Below are positions 46,896 through 55,772 of a stretch of DNA of 64,000 nucleotides, piece by piece (position 1 is the stretch's first letter; each line of letters starts with the position of its first letter). The translations under genes and the position numbers were made by a program. The DNA lies in assembly GCF_013030265.1 (NCBI RefSeq), contig NZ_WPZQ01000009.1, positions 124,001 through 188,000 on the forward strand. The letters are read 5' to 3'. The DNA comes from Ruegeria arenilitoris. GTDB lineage: Bacteria; Pseudomonadota; Alphaproteobacteria; Rhodobacterales; Rhodobacteraceae. The notes beneath the pieces were generated by a model that did not search any database, had not been told where the DNA came from, and worked only from the letters and a program-made list of their open reading frames with translations.

Positions 46896-47909
46896 TTAAC
46901 TCCGCGAAAATGGGCATGGTGTTCCGTTCCGCCACTTGCTTGAAATCTTGTAGGATTCCTTGCGGATATGCAGCACCGGATCATCTGACGCCTCGATACC
47001 ATCAGTAAGGAGACCCGGATTGAAGCTGAGCTTTTCGCACTGCTCCTCCTGGTTATCGGGTATGGCGTCGAGCGTGAGCGTTCCCATCATCACCCTTTGC
47101 CGATGCGGTGGCCAAGGTCGTGACGAGTCATTGAAGTCATCGCCTACTTCGCCAATTGTCATCATCAGCGAAAAACGAGCCGGTTCGTTAGCAATGCGGT
47201 CCACAAGTTCTTGCTTAAGATAGTCATCGACCGGCGTTTTGTTGGGATCGGTTCTGAGAACACCCGCAATCGGCTGCCAGCTAAACCGCACCCAGCGGCG
47301 CGTGTTGTCAGGATCGGTAACCACGAAGGTGTGGACAGCGTGATATGCCGCACGCACATAGCTCACCGGCGCGCCAATGGTTGCGGCCTGTAGCACGCCA
47401 AGCTGCGCATAGGCATTCTTGTCCGCAAAGCGGATAGCTCCTGCATCGGGGCTGATGGTTTCACCCGGATATGGATCACGTTCGGGCAATCTCAGGTGTA
47501 ACAGTTCTAGGATTTTCTTCCACGGTGATTGCCCCTCATACGGCGCAGGGGCTGCCTCTAAAGCAAATTCCAGAAACGCCTCGGGCGTAGGGGCAAAAAA
47601 CTCCGGCAAGGTCATTGCGATAAGGTCGGTGTCGCTCCCGTCAGACAGATGGAAACGTACCGCCATCCCCCGTACATCAGACCAGCCGTCTCGAATGGTT
47701 GCGCTGCCTGAACCGTTTGAAAACCGAACGATTACATTTGTTTTTTCTGCTTTGAAATGCTCGGCGACACAGAAGTTGCCCGCGATCGGCGACGGTTCAA
47801 AAAATCCTGTGACGCTGACACCAAAGGTGTGAACGGGGCGCAACGAAGTGTCGCCATCGCTGCGCTGTAGAACTTCGACCAATTTCTCGGCAATGTTGGG
47901 ATCGTCCAT
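46896..47909 (-). CDS. Small catalase-related haem protein
   Basis: A 337-residue member of the catalase fold, much shorter than classical catalase (about 480-750). The distal His lies in RPVHTFGVSVTGFF (His 27), the conserved Asn region in VRFSNGSG and RGMAVRFHL, and the proximal region FNPGLLTDGIEASDDPVLHIRKESY ends with Tyr 320 where the haem-ligand Tyr is expected. The tail after this Tyr is short. Small catalase-like enzymes act as peroxidases or, in allene oxide synthase-like and fatty-acid hydratase relatives, on lipid hydroperoxides. It starts the three-gene operon with the uncharacterised protein and DyP; a patatin gene is upstream on the same strand. Confidence 0.85.
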   Translation of the reverse strand: MDDPNIAEKLVEVLQRSDGDTSLRPVHTFGVSVTGFFEPSPIAGNFCVAEHFKAEKTNVIVRFSNGSGSATIRDGWSDVRGMAVRFHLSDGSDTDLIAMTLPEFFAPTPEAFLEFALEAAPAPYEGQSPWKKILELLHLRLPERDPYPGETISPDAGAIRFADKNAYAQLGVLQAATIGAPVSYVRAAYHAVHTFVVTDPDNTRRWVRFSWQPIAGVLRTDPNKTPVDDYLKQELVDRIANEPARFSLMMTIGEVGDDFNDSSRPWPPHRQRVMMGTLTLDAIPDNQEEQCEKLSFNPGLLTDGIEASDDPVLHIRKESYKISSKWRNGTPCPFSRS

Positions 47910-48070
47910 ATGCCTCCCCTTCGCGTATGAACAAATAAGACTTGGGCGTTAACCTTTATGGTTTAGCCGCAATCGCAACAAACACTTCGCATTTTCTGGA
48001 AAGTGCCACAAAAACAAAGCGGGGTGTGTTCCAGTATCCCCAATCGATGTCCCGAAGTCTCTCAATAGGA

Positions 48071-49120
48071 CTACCATCCACGAAGCATCTGCACCGCGCG
48101 CATCCAATCCTCGGATTCTTTGATAGACTGATAGGCCTCATCCATCAGGTCATAGGCGGCGGGCTTGTGTGTCGACAGCCCTACGACCTTGGGCAACGGT
48201 GGGTTCAGGCGCACCAACCGATCTTTCAGCACCAGTCGCGCCATCCAGTACTGGTTCTCCGCCGAAGTCGTTAGCAACAATTCAATCAGCGCGCCGCGCG
48301 GTGCGTTCGAGGTTATCCCAAACCACTTTAGCAGGCCCCAATCGTCAGGGTCCTTGATCATCTCTTCCGAGATATCCGTAGGCTGCTGACCGGTTCCGAT
48401 CGACAGCGCCTCGATTTGCTCAAGCCCCTCAGCCCGATCTGCAGCTATCGCTATGTTGATCCCATTCAGCACCGGATTGTTCGCAAAGGTACCGCCATCA
48501 GCGAAGTACCCGTAATCAACCCCATCCGCCGTTATCAGGTGCGGTGGAAAATATGTCGGGGCCGCCGAGCTTGCCAATGCAACGTCAAGCAATTTGACCG
48601 CGCTCATATCCAGCCATGATCCATTGCCCAGATCCTGGTTGGTGACTGTAAATGGCGCCCAGCCGGCTTGGTCACTGCGATGCAGGCACACTGTATTGAT
48701 GGCCATCACCAGATCCGAAGAAATTGATCCAACGGTCCGATCACCGACAAGGGTCTCGCCGATCTCAGCCAAACCGGTCGAATTATACTGCGCAGCTGTA
48801 ATTCCCGGGCCACCGCCGAATTTGAATTTTCGAAGTACTTCATCGAGCGCTTTGTCTACCAGACTACGCTCATTCTCTCTGAAAATCGTATCCGCATCGT
48901 CACGATAATGCGATGCAAGATCCGTGATCAATGCGGTCAGGTCTTTTCCCTGAGATCTGCCATCCGCCAAAGCGACCGCTATCAAACCACCGGTCGACGT
49001 TCCTGCAAACCCATCGGCCTTTTCCAGAAACTGAGTTTCCTCCTGCAGACCCTGCAAGATCAAACATGTTAGATATCCTCTGATCCCGCCCCCATCGCAG
49101 GATACCAGCCTGAATGCCAT
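48071..49120 (-). CDS. Patatin-like phospholipase
   Basis: A 349-residue protein with the complete patatin catalytic set: oxyanion-hole DGGGIRG at 9-15, nucleophile elbow GTSTGG with Ser 42, and the dyad Asp in FADGGTFANNP near 208. It has no signal peptide. Patatins release fatty acids from phospholipids or act as bacterial effectors and as the executioner lipases of CBASS defence. Here the neighbours are haem peroxidase-type genes, not a CD-NTase, so a lipid metabolism role is likelier. It lies 161 bp upstream of the catalase-like gene in the same direction and might be co-transcribed with it. Confidence 0.93.
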   Translation of the reverse strand: MAFRLVSCDGGGIRGYLTCLILQGLQEETQFLEKADGFAGTSTGGLIAVALADGRSQGKDLTALITDLASHYRDDADTIFRENERSLVDKALDEVLRKFKFGGGPGITAAQYNSTGLAEIGETLVGDRTVGSISSDLVMAINTVCLHRSDQAGWAPFTVTNQDLGNGSWLDMSAVKLLDVALASSAAPTYFPPHLITADGVDYGYFADGGTFANNPVLNGINIAIAADRAEGLEQIEALSIGTGQQPTDISEEMIKDPDDWGLLKWFGITSNAPRGALIELLLTTSAENQYWMARLVLKDRLVRLNPPLPKVVGLSTHKPAAYDLMDEAYQSIKESEDWMRAVQMLRGW

Positions 49121-49306
49121 CCGCCTTCATTCCGTTCGTTCGCTTCCAGTGCGTTTGATGATCACTGAACGGTTGTTCCAACTACCCCCGGAACTTTCCG
49201 TCAAATGTTCACACTGACTGCTTCGTTTCCCTCACCCTTTTTTATCACGTTAATAATTCCACGCCAGACAAGACCGCAAAGTCTGGGGCACTCAAATTGG
49301 TGTGAT

Positions 49307-50494
49307 TTACACCTTCGCCTGTCTTGGCCGCAGCAAGAGAGGACCATATCCCCAGAGGAATCCGCCAAAAGACAGTAGCCAGAGCAACCCGGAAACTTCT
49401 GTCAAAACTGGAAAGTTATCCGCGCCGAACCGAGCGATGACAGCACCAAAGAGCGAGCAATAGACAATGACAGTCAGCAGATTGGCATGCAGAGGTTGCC
49501 CGGTATGTCCAAGGGTAGCGCGGGTCATGACTGCTAAAGTCATCCCCCCGATGCCACCGACCATCCACAAGTGCTGAGCCGCGGCTATCCCATCGCCTTT
49601 CAAAATGGCCATACCCAACACCAAAGCCCCGGCTGGAATGAATGTGTAAGAAATGTGCAGCACCCAAACCAGGGGCTCAGTAGCCGTGTGATAACCCTTC
49701 CAACGCAGCAAGCGCACCAGATGCAGAGCGCCAAGGGTACACAGCAGTAATGCAGACAAAGTAAGTTCAGGCGCAATAGCCCAAATCAAAAGACCTGCAA
49801 TCGTCAGCAAAAGCAGAAATTTATCGAACCGCTGCATGGGTGGCACGGGCAAAGTCTGGCAATTGTGTTGAACCATCCAGTTGCGGGTAAACGATGGGAT
49901 AATTCGGCCTCCAATGACAGCGATCATCATCACTGCCGTTGCCAGCCCCAAACGCAGCCCTGCCCCCTGAGCCGCGAATTCGCCGGTTGCCGCTTCGATA
50001 TGGAACAGCGCATTGGCTATGGTGAACGCCGCTAGCAGTCCCAAGACGATCAGGTTCCGCCAGTTTTTGCCTGCCACGATCTCTCTCAGAACGACGTACC
50101 CGAGTACTATGGTGAAAGACAAATCGATCAAGACAGCCGCCCACGGCGGCAGGTAAGCAGAAACAAGTACTGCGACCCGACCTGCGATCCAGAGAGCAAC
50201 CAGCCCCAAAAGGGGCCAGCCAACCAGTGGAAGTCTTCCGGTCCAGTTCGGCACAGCCGTCAACAAGAAACCTGCCAGAACGGCGTTTAGGTACCCAAAC
50301 AGGAATGCGTGAGCGTGCCAGGAAACCGGATCAAACCGCGTAGGCAGATCAAGCGCACCCGATAACGTCGCGATCCATAGCAACATGGAAAACACGGCCC
50401 AGACCGCACTGAACAGAAAGAATGGGCGAAACCCAAAGCTGAGCAGCGCTGGTCCGTTCCAGGCTCGCATTTGCTCTGACGACGTTTGTGCCAT
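49307..50494 (-). CDS. nnrS: NnrS haem-copper membrane protein
   Basis: A 395-residue inner-membrane protein with about twelve helices; ATG 50494 is used. Family features are the opening LSFGFRPFFLFSAVWA, the His-containing SWHAHAFLFGYLNAVLAGFLLTAVPNW-type segment, GRIIPSFTRNW and MTRATLGHTGQPL. NnrS proteins bind haem and copper and protect cells from damage during NO metabolism; their genes lie in NO-responsive nor/nir regions, as here. It is the last gene of the norCBQD unit, 10 bp after a small membrane protein gene. Confidence 0.93.
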   Translation of the reverse strand: MAQTSSEQMRAWNGPALLSFGFRPFFLFSAVWAVFSMLLWIATLSGALDLPTRFDPVSWHAHAFLFGYLNAVLAGFLLTAVPNWTGRLPLVGWPLLGLVALWIAGRVAVLVSAYLPPWAAVLIDLSFTIVLGYVVLREIVAGKNWRNLIVLGLLAAFTIANALFHIEAATGEFAAQGAGLRLGLATAVMMIAVIGGRIIPSFTRNWMVQHNCQTLPVPPMQRFDKFLLLLTIAGLLIWAIAPELTLSALLLCTLGALHLVRLLRWKGYHTATEPLVWVLHISYTFIPAGALVLGMAILKGDGIAAAQHLWMVGGIGGMTLAVMTRATLGHTGQPLHANLLTVIVYCSLFGAVIARFGADNFPVLTEVSGLLWLLSFGGFLWGYGPLLLRPRQAKV

Positions 50495-50504
50495 TTGGTG
50501 TTTC

Positions 50505-50744
50505 CTACTTCTTGTTGAGACCATCCGCGACATCCATCAGGTGCCGGATGTGGCGTGCAAAATACCAGGTTGCAGGCAGGCCGATAAGACAGCCCAATAC
50601 GATGGACCACCCGGTTGAAATGACCGGAACTCCCAGCCAGCTGAAGATCAGCGAGGCAAAGAACACATTCACCGCCGCAGCCCCTGCACCGAACGGATAC
50701 AAGGCCAGCGTTATATGTATGGTGGACCAGCCTTGTCGGTTCAT
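50505..50744 (-). CDS. Small membrane protein, nor operon, two helices
   Basis: A 79-residue protein with two hydrophobic helices (about 10-32 ITLALYPFGAGAAAVNVFFASL and about 38-58 VPVISTGWSIVLGCLIGLP) and a basic-acidic tail. Its start overlaps the stop of the 57-residue gene upstream (ATGA) and nnrS follows 10 bp later. It has the size and position of NorF-type accessory proteins, but I do not recognise a diagnostic motif, so this is only a positional suggestion. Confidence 0.75.
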   Translation of the reverse strand: MNRQGWSTIHITLALYPFGAGAAAVNVFFASLIFSWLGVPVISTGWSIVLGCLIGLPATWYFARHIRHLMDVADGLNKK

Positions 50745-50914
50745 CTGCGCGCAACCAGCCGTTGCACTGCAATCAGCGCGATGATCAAGGCGATGCTGCC
50801 GATGGCAAACCAGAACTCTGCTGTCGCAGATTGTGGTTGTGGGATGGGGCGGTCGAACCCTTCGGACCAGGCTGGGGCGGCGACAAGTGTCAGGAATATA
50901 GCTGCAATACGCAT
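50741..50914 (-). CDS. 57-residue exported or single-helix protein, nor operon
   Basis: ATG at 50912-50914 opens a 57-codon frame: a signal-like MRIAAIFLTLVAAPAWSEGF, a Pro/Gln linker (DRPIPQPQS), one hydrophobic helix (FWFAIGSIALIIALIAV) and a short basic tail ending ARR. It starts one base before the norD stop region (norD ends at 50916) and its TGA overlaps the next ATG, so it is firmly placed in the operon norC-B-Q-D-this gene-79-residue gene-nnrS. Tight coupling on both sides supports it being real. Function unknown; not identified as a known Nor subunit. Confidence 0.8.
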   Translation of the reverse strand: MRIAAIFLTLVAAPAWSEGFDRPIPQPQSATAEFWFAIGSIALIIALIAVQRLVARR

Positions 50915-50915
50915 G

Positions 50916-52802
50916 TCAGGTTTCCTTCGTCAGAGTGCGGTAGATATCGGGTAAGGCGCGTGTCAGGCGCTCGGGTGAGGGCAACAGAGTAAATCCGCCA
51001 CGCCCGAAGATGCGCGCAAACCAATCCTGCCCGTCTTCGTCGATGACAACACCGTGCAAGCTCAGACCGGCACGGCGTGCTTCGCGAACGGCCATATGAC
51101 TGTCTTCGATCCCGTGCTGACCTTCGTAATGGTCCAGATCGTTTGGCTTACCGTCGGTCATCACGATCAGCAGCTTGTGGGCCGAGGGCTCCTCGGCCAG
51201 CTGGGCACTGACGTGACGGATCGCAGCCCCCAATCTCGTGTAGTGCCTGGGCGTAAGTGCGCCTATATTTGCCGTGATTTCTGCGCTCATCGGGGCGTTG
51301 AAGGTTTTGCAACGGGTCAGGAAAACCCTGTCACGCCGCAACGAGGAAAACCCCCAGATGCCCAACCGATCACCTGCGGCATCAATGCCTGCTGCCAATG
51401 CAGTCATGGCTTCGCGCGCAACTTCGATCACCGAGGTATCACCGATGGCCGCCTCGGTTGATCGTGAGCTGTCGATCAGGAAAGCGACGGACAGGTCACG
51501 CTCAATTTGACGGGCTGCTTGCCAGATACGGTCTGAACCGCGCCCGGTCGCGGCGAGATCCGCACGCGTGGTCAGCAACGCGTCCAGATCCAGTTCTGAC
51601 CCATCGACCTGCCTTGGCTGTAGAATGCGGCGGGGACGCAGGGCCTCAAACTGCCGACGCACCTCGCGGACGCGGCGTTGGTTCGGAAAGAACGGCTGTG
51701 ACGCATCCGGTTGAGCCGGTGCATCCAGCACGCGACAATGACCTTCCATGTAAGATCGCGAACGGTGGTTCCATTCGGGATAGGTATGCTCACCGGCCAG
51801 AGCCTCGTGATCGGCATCGGCGGGGGAAAGGTCGAGATGCAGGCGCAGGCGCGTTGCCGCCTTGCGGCGCTGTTTCGACAGAATGATCTGGTCCTGATCC
51901 TCGGCCGCCTTTTGGGCGTTCTCGTCATCGTCGTCATCGACGCTGCGGTTGATATTCATCGACTCGACCCAGGACAGGATCGATTCAAAGCGGTGGATGA
52001 TGAAGCTGTCCTTGCGGTTCTGCTGATCCTGATCCTTGCGCTGGCCAAGTTTCCGGCTGGTCAGCGCCGCATTGGGTGGAGGGGCGGCAGGATCAGCCTG
52101 TTCTTCAGTTGCCGCCGCACCCGATCCGGGGCGGGCAAAGCGCAGCCAGATCGGCACCGGGGCAAAGGGTTTATAGCCGCGCGGGGCGGTTTCGACCCCG
52201 ATCACCGGTGTCGCACCGCAGAGCTGATCGCGGATCGCGGTTTCGATCTGTGCCTCGGGTGTCGGGCGCATGACGTCGGGACGTGTGGCGGCACAGTGTT
52301 CGGCCATTCGGGCGTAGTCTTGGCGCAGGCCCGGGCAGCGGGCATAGGCTCGGTCGGCGGCTGCGGCATTGGCACGAATTTGCGCCCCGTCCATGGCGGG
52401 TCCGTCGCCTTCCAGATCGAAATCGGCCACTTCGCTGACCGCCGCAAGCGCGGCCAGCCAGAAATAAGCGGCGCGGTTCAGATGGGGCTCGGGGAAGGCG
52501 GCGATGACCGGGGGGAGCGACAGACGTTCACCGTCGTAACCGGCCACCCATTCCCGGTCCCGCTCGGACCCCAGATTGCGGCGGACGGGTCGGCGGTGGC
52601 GCACAAGCGTCGCGGGGGCCCCGGCCAGCTCCACGCCGGGCGCACCGCCCAGCGCACGGAACAGGACCGCAAGGCTGGGCCGGACCGAGGTAAGGGAAAC
52701 ACCGGCCTCGGGGTAGCTGACATGCGCCGCGATCCCGCTGGCCATCTCGTGCCAGAGATTGCCAACGGTTTCTTCGGGTTCCATGAGATCGAGAAGTCGC
52801 AT
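50916..52802 (-). CDS. norD: NorD, von Willebrand A-domain nitric oxide reductase activation protein
   Basis: A 628-residue soluble protein. The C-terminal part (about 435-625) is a von Willebrand A domain with MIDAS motif DSSRS at 444-448 and a downstream VMTDGKPNDLDHYEG. The N-terminal 430 residues are the NorD-type region with acidic and charged stretches (DDDDENAQKAAEDQD near 290). NorD works with the MoxR-type ATPase NorQ to insert the non-haem iron or otherwise mature NorBC. Gene order norC-B-Q-D is conserved. Length is usual (about 630). G+C content is high, like norB and norQ. Confidence 0.94.
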   Translation of the reverse strand: MRLLDLMEPEETVGNLWHEMASGIAAHVSYPEAGVSLTSVRPSLAVLFRALGGAPGVELAGAPATLVRHRRPVRRNLGSERDREWVAGYDGERLSLPPVIAAFPEPHLNRAAYFWLAALAAVSEVADFDLEGDGPAMDGAQIRANAAAADRAYARCPGLRQDYARMAEHCAATRPDVMRPTPEAQIETAIRDQLCGATPVIGVETAPRGYKPFAPVPIWLRFARPGSGAAATEEQADPAAPPPNAALTSRKLGQRKDQDQQNRKDSFIIHRFESILSWVESMNINRSVDDDDDENAQKAAEDQDQIILSKQRRKAATRLRLHLDLSPADADHEALAGEHTYPEWNHRSRSYMEGHCRVLDAPAQPDASQPFFPNQRRVREVRRQFEALRPRRILQPRQVDGSELDLDALLTTRADLAATGRGSDRIWQAARQIERDLSVAFLIDSSRSTEAAIGDTSVIEVAREAMTALAAGIDAAGDRLGIWGFSSLRRDRVFLTRCKTFNAPMSAEITANIGALTPRHYTRLGAAIRHVSAQLAEEPSAHKLLIVMTDGKPNDLDHYEGQHGIEDSHMAVREARRAGLSLHGVVIDEDGQDWFARIFGRGGFTLLPSPERLTRALPDIYRTLTKET

Positions 52803-52807
52803 GACGC

Positions 52808-53602
52808 TTATCCGTAAATGGTGGCAACCAGATCGCGCAGCGCCTGCTGCATGTCGGCCTCATCGGTCAGGGGTTCGACGATGGCAGCCTCAATCGCCTG
52901 ATTGACCCCCATGCCCCCAGCCATCAGCGTGGCGGCATAGATCAGCAGACGGGTCGAAACACCCTCTTCGAGGTCCATGCCCGACAGCGCCCGAATATGC
53001 CCGCCCAGACGGACCAGAGGCGCGACACGGCCCGGTTCAAGACGGCTTTCACGAGCCACGACGGCGATCTCGGTCTCTTCGTTGGGGAAGTCGAACGAGA
53101 TCGACAGGAATCGCTGCCGGGTCGAGGGTTTCAGCCGCTTCAACACGTTCTGATAACCGGGGTTATAAGAGGCCACGAGCATGAAGCCCGGAGGCGCCAC
53201 CAGTTCCTCGCCGGTGCGGTCGATCATCAGCGTGCGGCGCGTGTCGGTGAGCGGGTGCAACACCACGGTCACGTCCTTGCGGGCCTCGACCACCTCATCA
53301 AGGTAACAGATACCGCCTTCGCGTACTGCGCGGGTGAGCGGGCCATCGACCCAGACGGTTTCCCCGCCCTTGAGCAGGTAGCGCCCGATCAGGTCGGCCG
53401 CCGACAGGTCGTCATGGCAGGCAACGGTATAAAGCGGTTTGCCCATTTTGGCCGCCATGTGTTCGACAAAGCGTGTCTTGCCGCAGCCGGTCGGCCCCTT
53501 CAGAAGAAGGGGCAAACCATTGTCATAGGCCGTCTCGAACAGCTCGCATTCACGCGCGACAGGCTGATAGAACGGCAGGGTCGGAGGGGTTTGCATGTTC
53601 AT
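52808..53602 (-). CDS. norQ: NorQ, MoxR-type AAA+ ATPase
   Basis: A 264-residue AAA+ protein: Walker A GPTGCGKTRF (about 36-45), Walker B GGICYLDEVVEARKD (about 95-109), sensor and arginine-finger region LKRLKPSTRQRFLSISFDFP. It is of the MoxR/CbbQ/NorQ group, which acts with a VWA-domain partner (NorD, encoded 5 bp downstream) to activate the NO reductase. The usual length is about 260-270. Confidence 0.95.
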   Translation of the reverse strand: MNMQTPPTLPFYQPVARECELFETAYDNGLPLLLKGPTGCGKTRFVEHMAAKMGKPLYTVACHDDLSAADLIGRYLLKGGETVWVDGPLTRAVREGGICYLDEVVEARKDVTVVLHPLTDTRRTLMIDRTGEELVAPPGFMLVASYNPGYQNVLKRLKPSTRQRFLSISFDFPNEETEIAVVARESRLEPGRVAPLVRLGGHIRALSGMDLEEGVSTRLLIYAATLMAGGMGVNQAIEAAIVEPLTDEADMQQALRDLVATIYG

Positions 53603-53605
53603 GAC

Positions 53606-54955
53606 TTACTCTCCGGGAACCGAGCTGGCCGAACCGGGCGTGATGATCTCTTGCTTGCGCACGACCAGCATCGAGTAGATGAACAGCAGCGCACCGAGCA
53701 CCACGGCGGCACCCGCGCCAAACCGCATCAGATAGAAGACGGACAGAGCATCCTGAACATCCATGTAGTAGTCGCCGACCACCCGCTGCATATGGGTCTG
53801 GATGGTGCCCGCGAAAGTCAGCACGAAGGTCATGAACGCCATGCCGCCGGTCATCAGCCAGAACGAGGCCATGTTCAGCACTTGATTGTAGGGCGCGCGG
53901 CCCCGCAGCATCGGCATCGCGTAGGTGAAGACCGCCAGGTTCAGCGCCACATAGGCCCCGTAAAAGGCAAGGTGGCCATGAGCTGCGGTGATCTGCGTGC
54001 CGTGGCTGTAGAAGTTGACCCCGTGCAGAGTGTGCAGGAAGCCCCAGACACCGGCGCCGAAAAAGGCCACGGTCGACGACCCCAGCGACCACAGCAGCGC
54101 CGCCTTGTTCGGGTGGTTCTTGCGGCCCTTCCAGACCATGACGAAGGCAAAGCTCATCATCAGGAAGAAAGGGATCACCTCGAAAGTCGAGAAGATCGAG
54201 CCGATCCATTGCCAGTAGCCCGGCAGACCGATCCAGTAGAAATGGTGCCCGGTGCCGAGAATGCCGGAAAACAGCGCAGTGGCGACGATGACATAGAGCC
54301 ATTTTTCCACCACTTCCCGGTCCACGCCTGTCAGCTTGAGCAGCAGGAAGGCGAGGATGGCGGCCATCACCAGCTCCCATGTCGCTTCGACCCACAGGTG
54401 CACGACGAACCACCAGTACATCTTGTCGAGGCTCAGGTTGTCCGGGTTGATGAACGCAAACACCCAGAGCAGCGACAGCAGCCACAGGCCCATCAGCAGA
54501 ACGTTAGTGATCGCTGTCTTCTTGCCCGCCAGAACGGTCATCGAGACGTTGAACAGAAAGATCAGCGCCGCGACAAGGATGCCGAACTTGACCCACAGGG
54601 GCTGTTCAAGAAACTCACGCCCGCCGTGGATGCCGACCAGATATGAGCCGACCGCACCCAGCGTCCCCACCAGAAGGATGATGAGTTGTAGATAGGCCAG
54701 TTTGACCGAGTAGATCTCGCGCTCGGATTCCTCGGGGATGAGGAAGTACGCCGCCCCGAAGAAGCCCAGCAGCAGCCAGACGATCAGCGCGTTGGTGTGG
54801 ATCATACGGATGATGTTGAACGGCAGAAGTTCGGCCAGGAAGTTGGGCGAGACATAGATCCAGCCAGCCAGAAGCCCGCCCAGCACCTGAATGCCGAACA
54901 GGGCGATTGCAGCCAGAAAATAGTAATACGCCACTTTTTGAGATTGGTATTTCAT
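53606..54955 (-). CDS. norB: Nitric oxide reductase large subunit, cNOR type
   Basis: A 449-residue, twelve-helix member of the haem-copper oxidase superfamily. Histidine ligands appear in IRMIHTNALIVWLL (low-spin haem), VVHLWVEATWE with the FeB-associated Glu region, TGHHFYWIG (His pair for FeB) and AAHGHLAFYGAYV. It lacks the long quinol-oxidising N-terminal extension of qNOR, in keeping with the separate norC gene. It reduces NO to N2O with electrons from NorC. norQ follows 3 bp later. Confidence 0.96.
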   Translation of the reverse strand: MKYQSQKVAYYYFLAAIALFGIQVLGGLLAGWIYVSPNFLAELLPFNIIRMIHTNALIVWLLLGFFGAAYFLIPEESEREIYSVKLAYLQLIILLVGTLGAVGSYLVGIHGGREFLEQPLWVKFGILVAALIFLFNVSMTVLAGKKTAITNVLLMGLWLLSLLWVFAFINPDNLSLDKMYWWFVVHLWVEATWELVMAAILAFLLLKLTGVDREVVEKWLYVIVATALFSGILGTGHHFYWIGLPGYWQWIGSIFSTFEVIPFFLMMSFAFVMVWKGRKNHPNKAALLWSLGSSTVAFFGAGVWGFLHTLHGVNFYSHGTQITAAHGHLAFYGAYVALNLAVFTYAMPMLRGRAPYNQVLNMASFWLMTGGMAFMTFVLTFAGTIQTHMQRVVGDYYMDVQDALSVFYLMRFGAGAAVVLGALLFIYSMLVVRKQEIITPGSASSVPGE

Positions 54956-54976
54956 GTGATTTCTCCTTCGTGCCGC

Positions 54977-55429
54977 TTAGCCAGCGTCATTGGGCGGCCA
55001 GCCCTGCGTGTCGGTCTGATCCGCCCAGCGAAGGAACTCGGCAAGGCCGCGCATCTCTTCTTCGGTCAGATCGAAATAGGGCATCTGGCGGCGACCCTCG
55101 ACGCCTGAGGGCTGCGCCTTCATCCAGCCATCGAGGATTTCATAGGCGTCCTCGGGCGAGTCCATGACGTCCCAGCGGGTCATCACGTTGCCCAACTCTG
55201 GGGCGAAATAAGCGCCCTCACCATGCAGGCTATGACAGTTGATGCAGGAATGGCGTTCCCAGACATGTTTGCCCAGGACAACCTCTTCGCTGAGTTCCAT
55301 GCCTGCGGTTGACGTATTAACCACGTAGCGGTGGCTGTGGACGGTCATCGCCACGAAGATCACGACGAAAAAGATCGAGCCCCCGTAGAAGATGTTTCGC
55401 GCCCGCGATTTGGTTAAGATTTCAGCCAT
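54977..55429 (-). CDS. norC: Nitric oxide reductase cytochrome c subunit
   Basis: A 150-residue protein with an uncleaved N-terminal membrane anchor (about 13-32, NIFYGGSIFFVVIFVAMTV). The haem c site is CINCH at 62-66, with a likely axial Met in EGRRQMPYFDL near 117. It passes electrons from pseudoazurin or cytochrome c to NorB. First gene of the nor operon; an NnrR box TTGCGCCAGCGCAA is centred about 65 bp upstream of the start, a spacing suiting class II-type activation. Confidence 0.95.
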   Translation of the reverse strand: MAEILTKSRARNIFYGGSIFFVVIFVAMTVHSHRYVVNTSTAGMELSEEVVLGKHVWERHSCINCHSLHGEGAYFAPELGNVMTRWDVMDSPEDAYEILDGWMKAQPSGVEGRRQMPYFDLTEEEMRGLAEFLRWADQTDTQGWPPNDAG

Positions 55430-55487
55430 GCGTCGGCCTCCTTCAGATCGGGATGCCTATTGCTAGCCCGAGCGAAGAAGGCACTGT

Positions 55488-55501
55488 TTGCGCCAGCGCA
55501 A
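55488..55501. promoter_or_regulatory. NnrR box, norC / DUF1858 divergent promoter
   Basis: TTGCGCCAGCGCAA is a perfect match to the alphaproteobacterial NnrR consensus TTGCG-N4-CGCAA and is fully palindromic. It lies 59 bp from the norC start and 48 bp from the DUF1858 start, so one site may serve both directions. Confidence 0.85.
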
Positions 55502-55548
55502 CGTTTGGAACGGTTCCAAGCCTAAAGTCGAGGGTGAGAGGAACCCCA

Positions 55549-55764
55549 ATGCCTTGCCCGAACATTGACGATCCAGACCTGACGCTTGCGGATCTTATGA
55601 CGCAATGGCCGCAGACAATTCGTGTTTTCCTGAAACACGGAATGTTATGTGTCGGATGTCTTGTGAACCCGTTTCACACCATCTCAGACGCCTGTCTGGA
55701 ATACGATCTGGATGAAACGGCCTTTTTGGAAGAGCTGAAGAGCGCAATTTCCAACTGTGCCTGA
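55549..55764 (+). CDS. DUF1858 redox-disulphide domain protein
   Basis: A 71-residue protein from ATG 55549 (GAGAGG upstream; longer frame overlaps the NnrR box and is rejected). It is a stand-alone DUF1858 domain: LTLADLMTQWPQTIRVFLKHGMLCVGC followed by FHTISDACLEYDLD. The CVGC pair (about 38-41) is the conserved cysteine motif of this family, often annotated as hybrid-cluster-protein-associated disulphide domain. A role in NO or nitrosative stress fits its place under the NnrR box shared with norC. Its function in denitrifiers is not established. Confidence 0.85.
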   Translation: MPCPNIDDPDLTLADLMTQWPQTIRVFLKHGMLCVGCLVNPFHTISDACLEYDLDETAFLEELKSAISNCA

Positions 55765-55772
55765 CCGGACGG

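Noticed and set aside
48071..49120. Patatin as a CBASS effector
   Set aside because: No CD-NTase, HORMA, TRIP13 or ubiquitin-like gene is nearby.
52997..54646. Plus-strand frame of 549 codons in the nor region
   Set aside because: Shadow of norB and norQ in G+C-rich DNA; translation is low in hydrophobic residues and rich in His, Arg and Gln.
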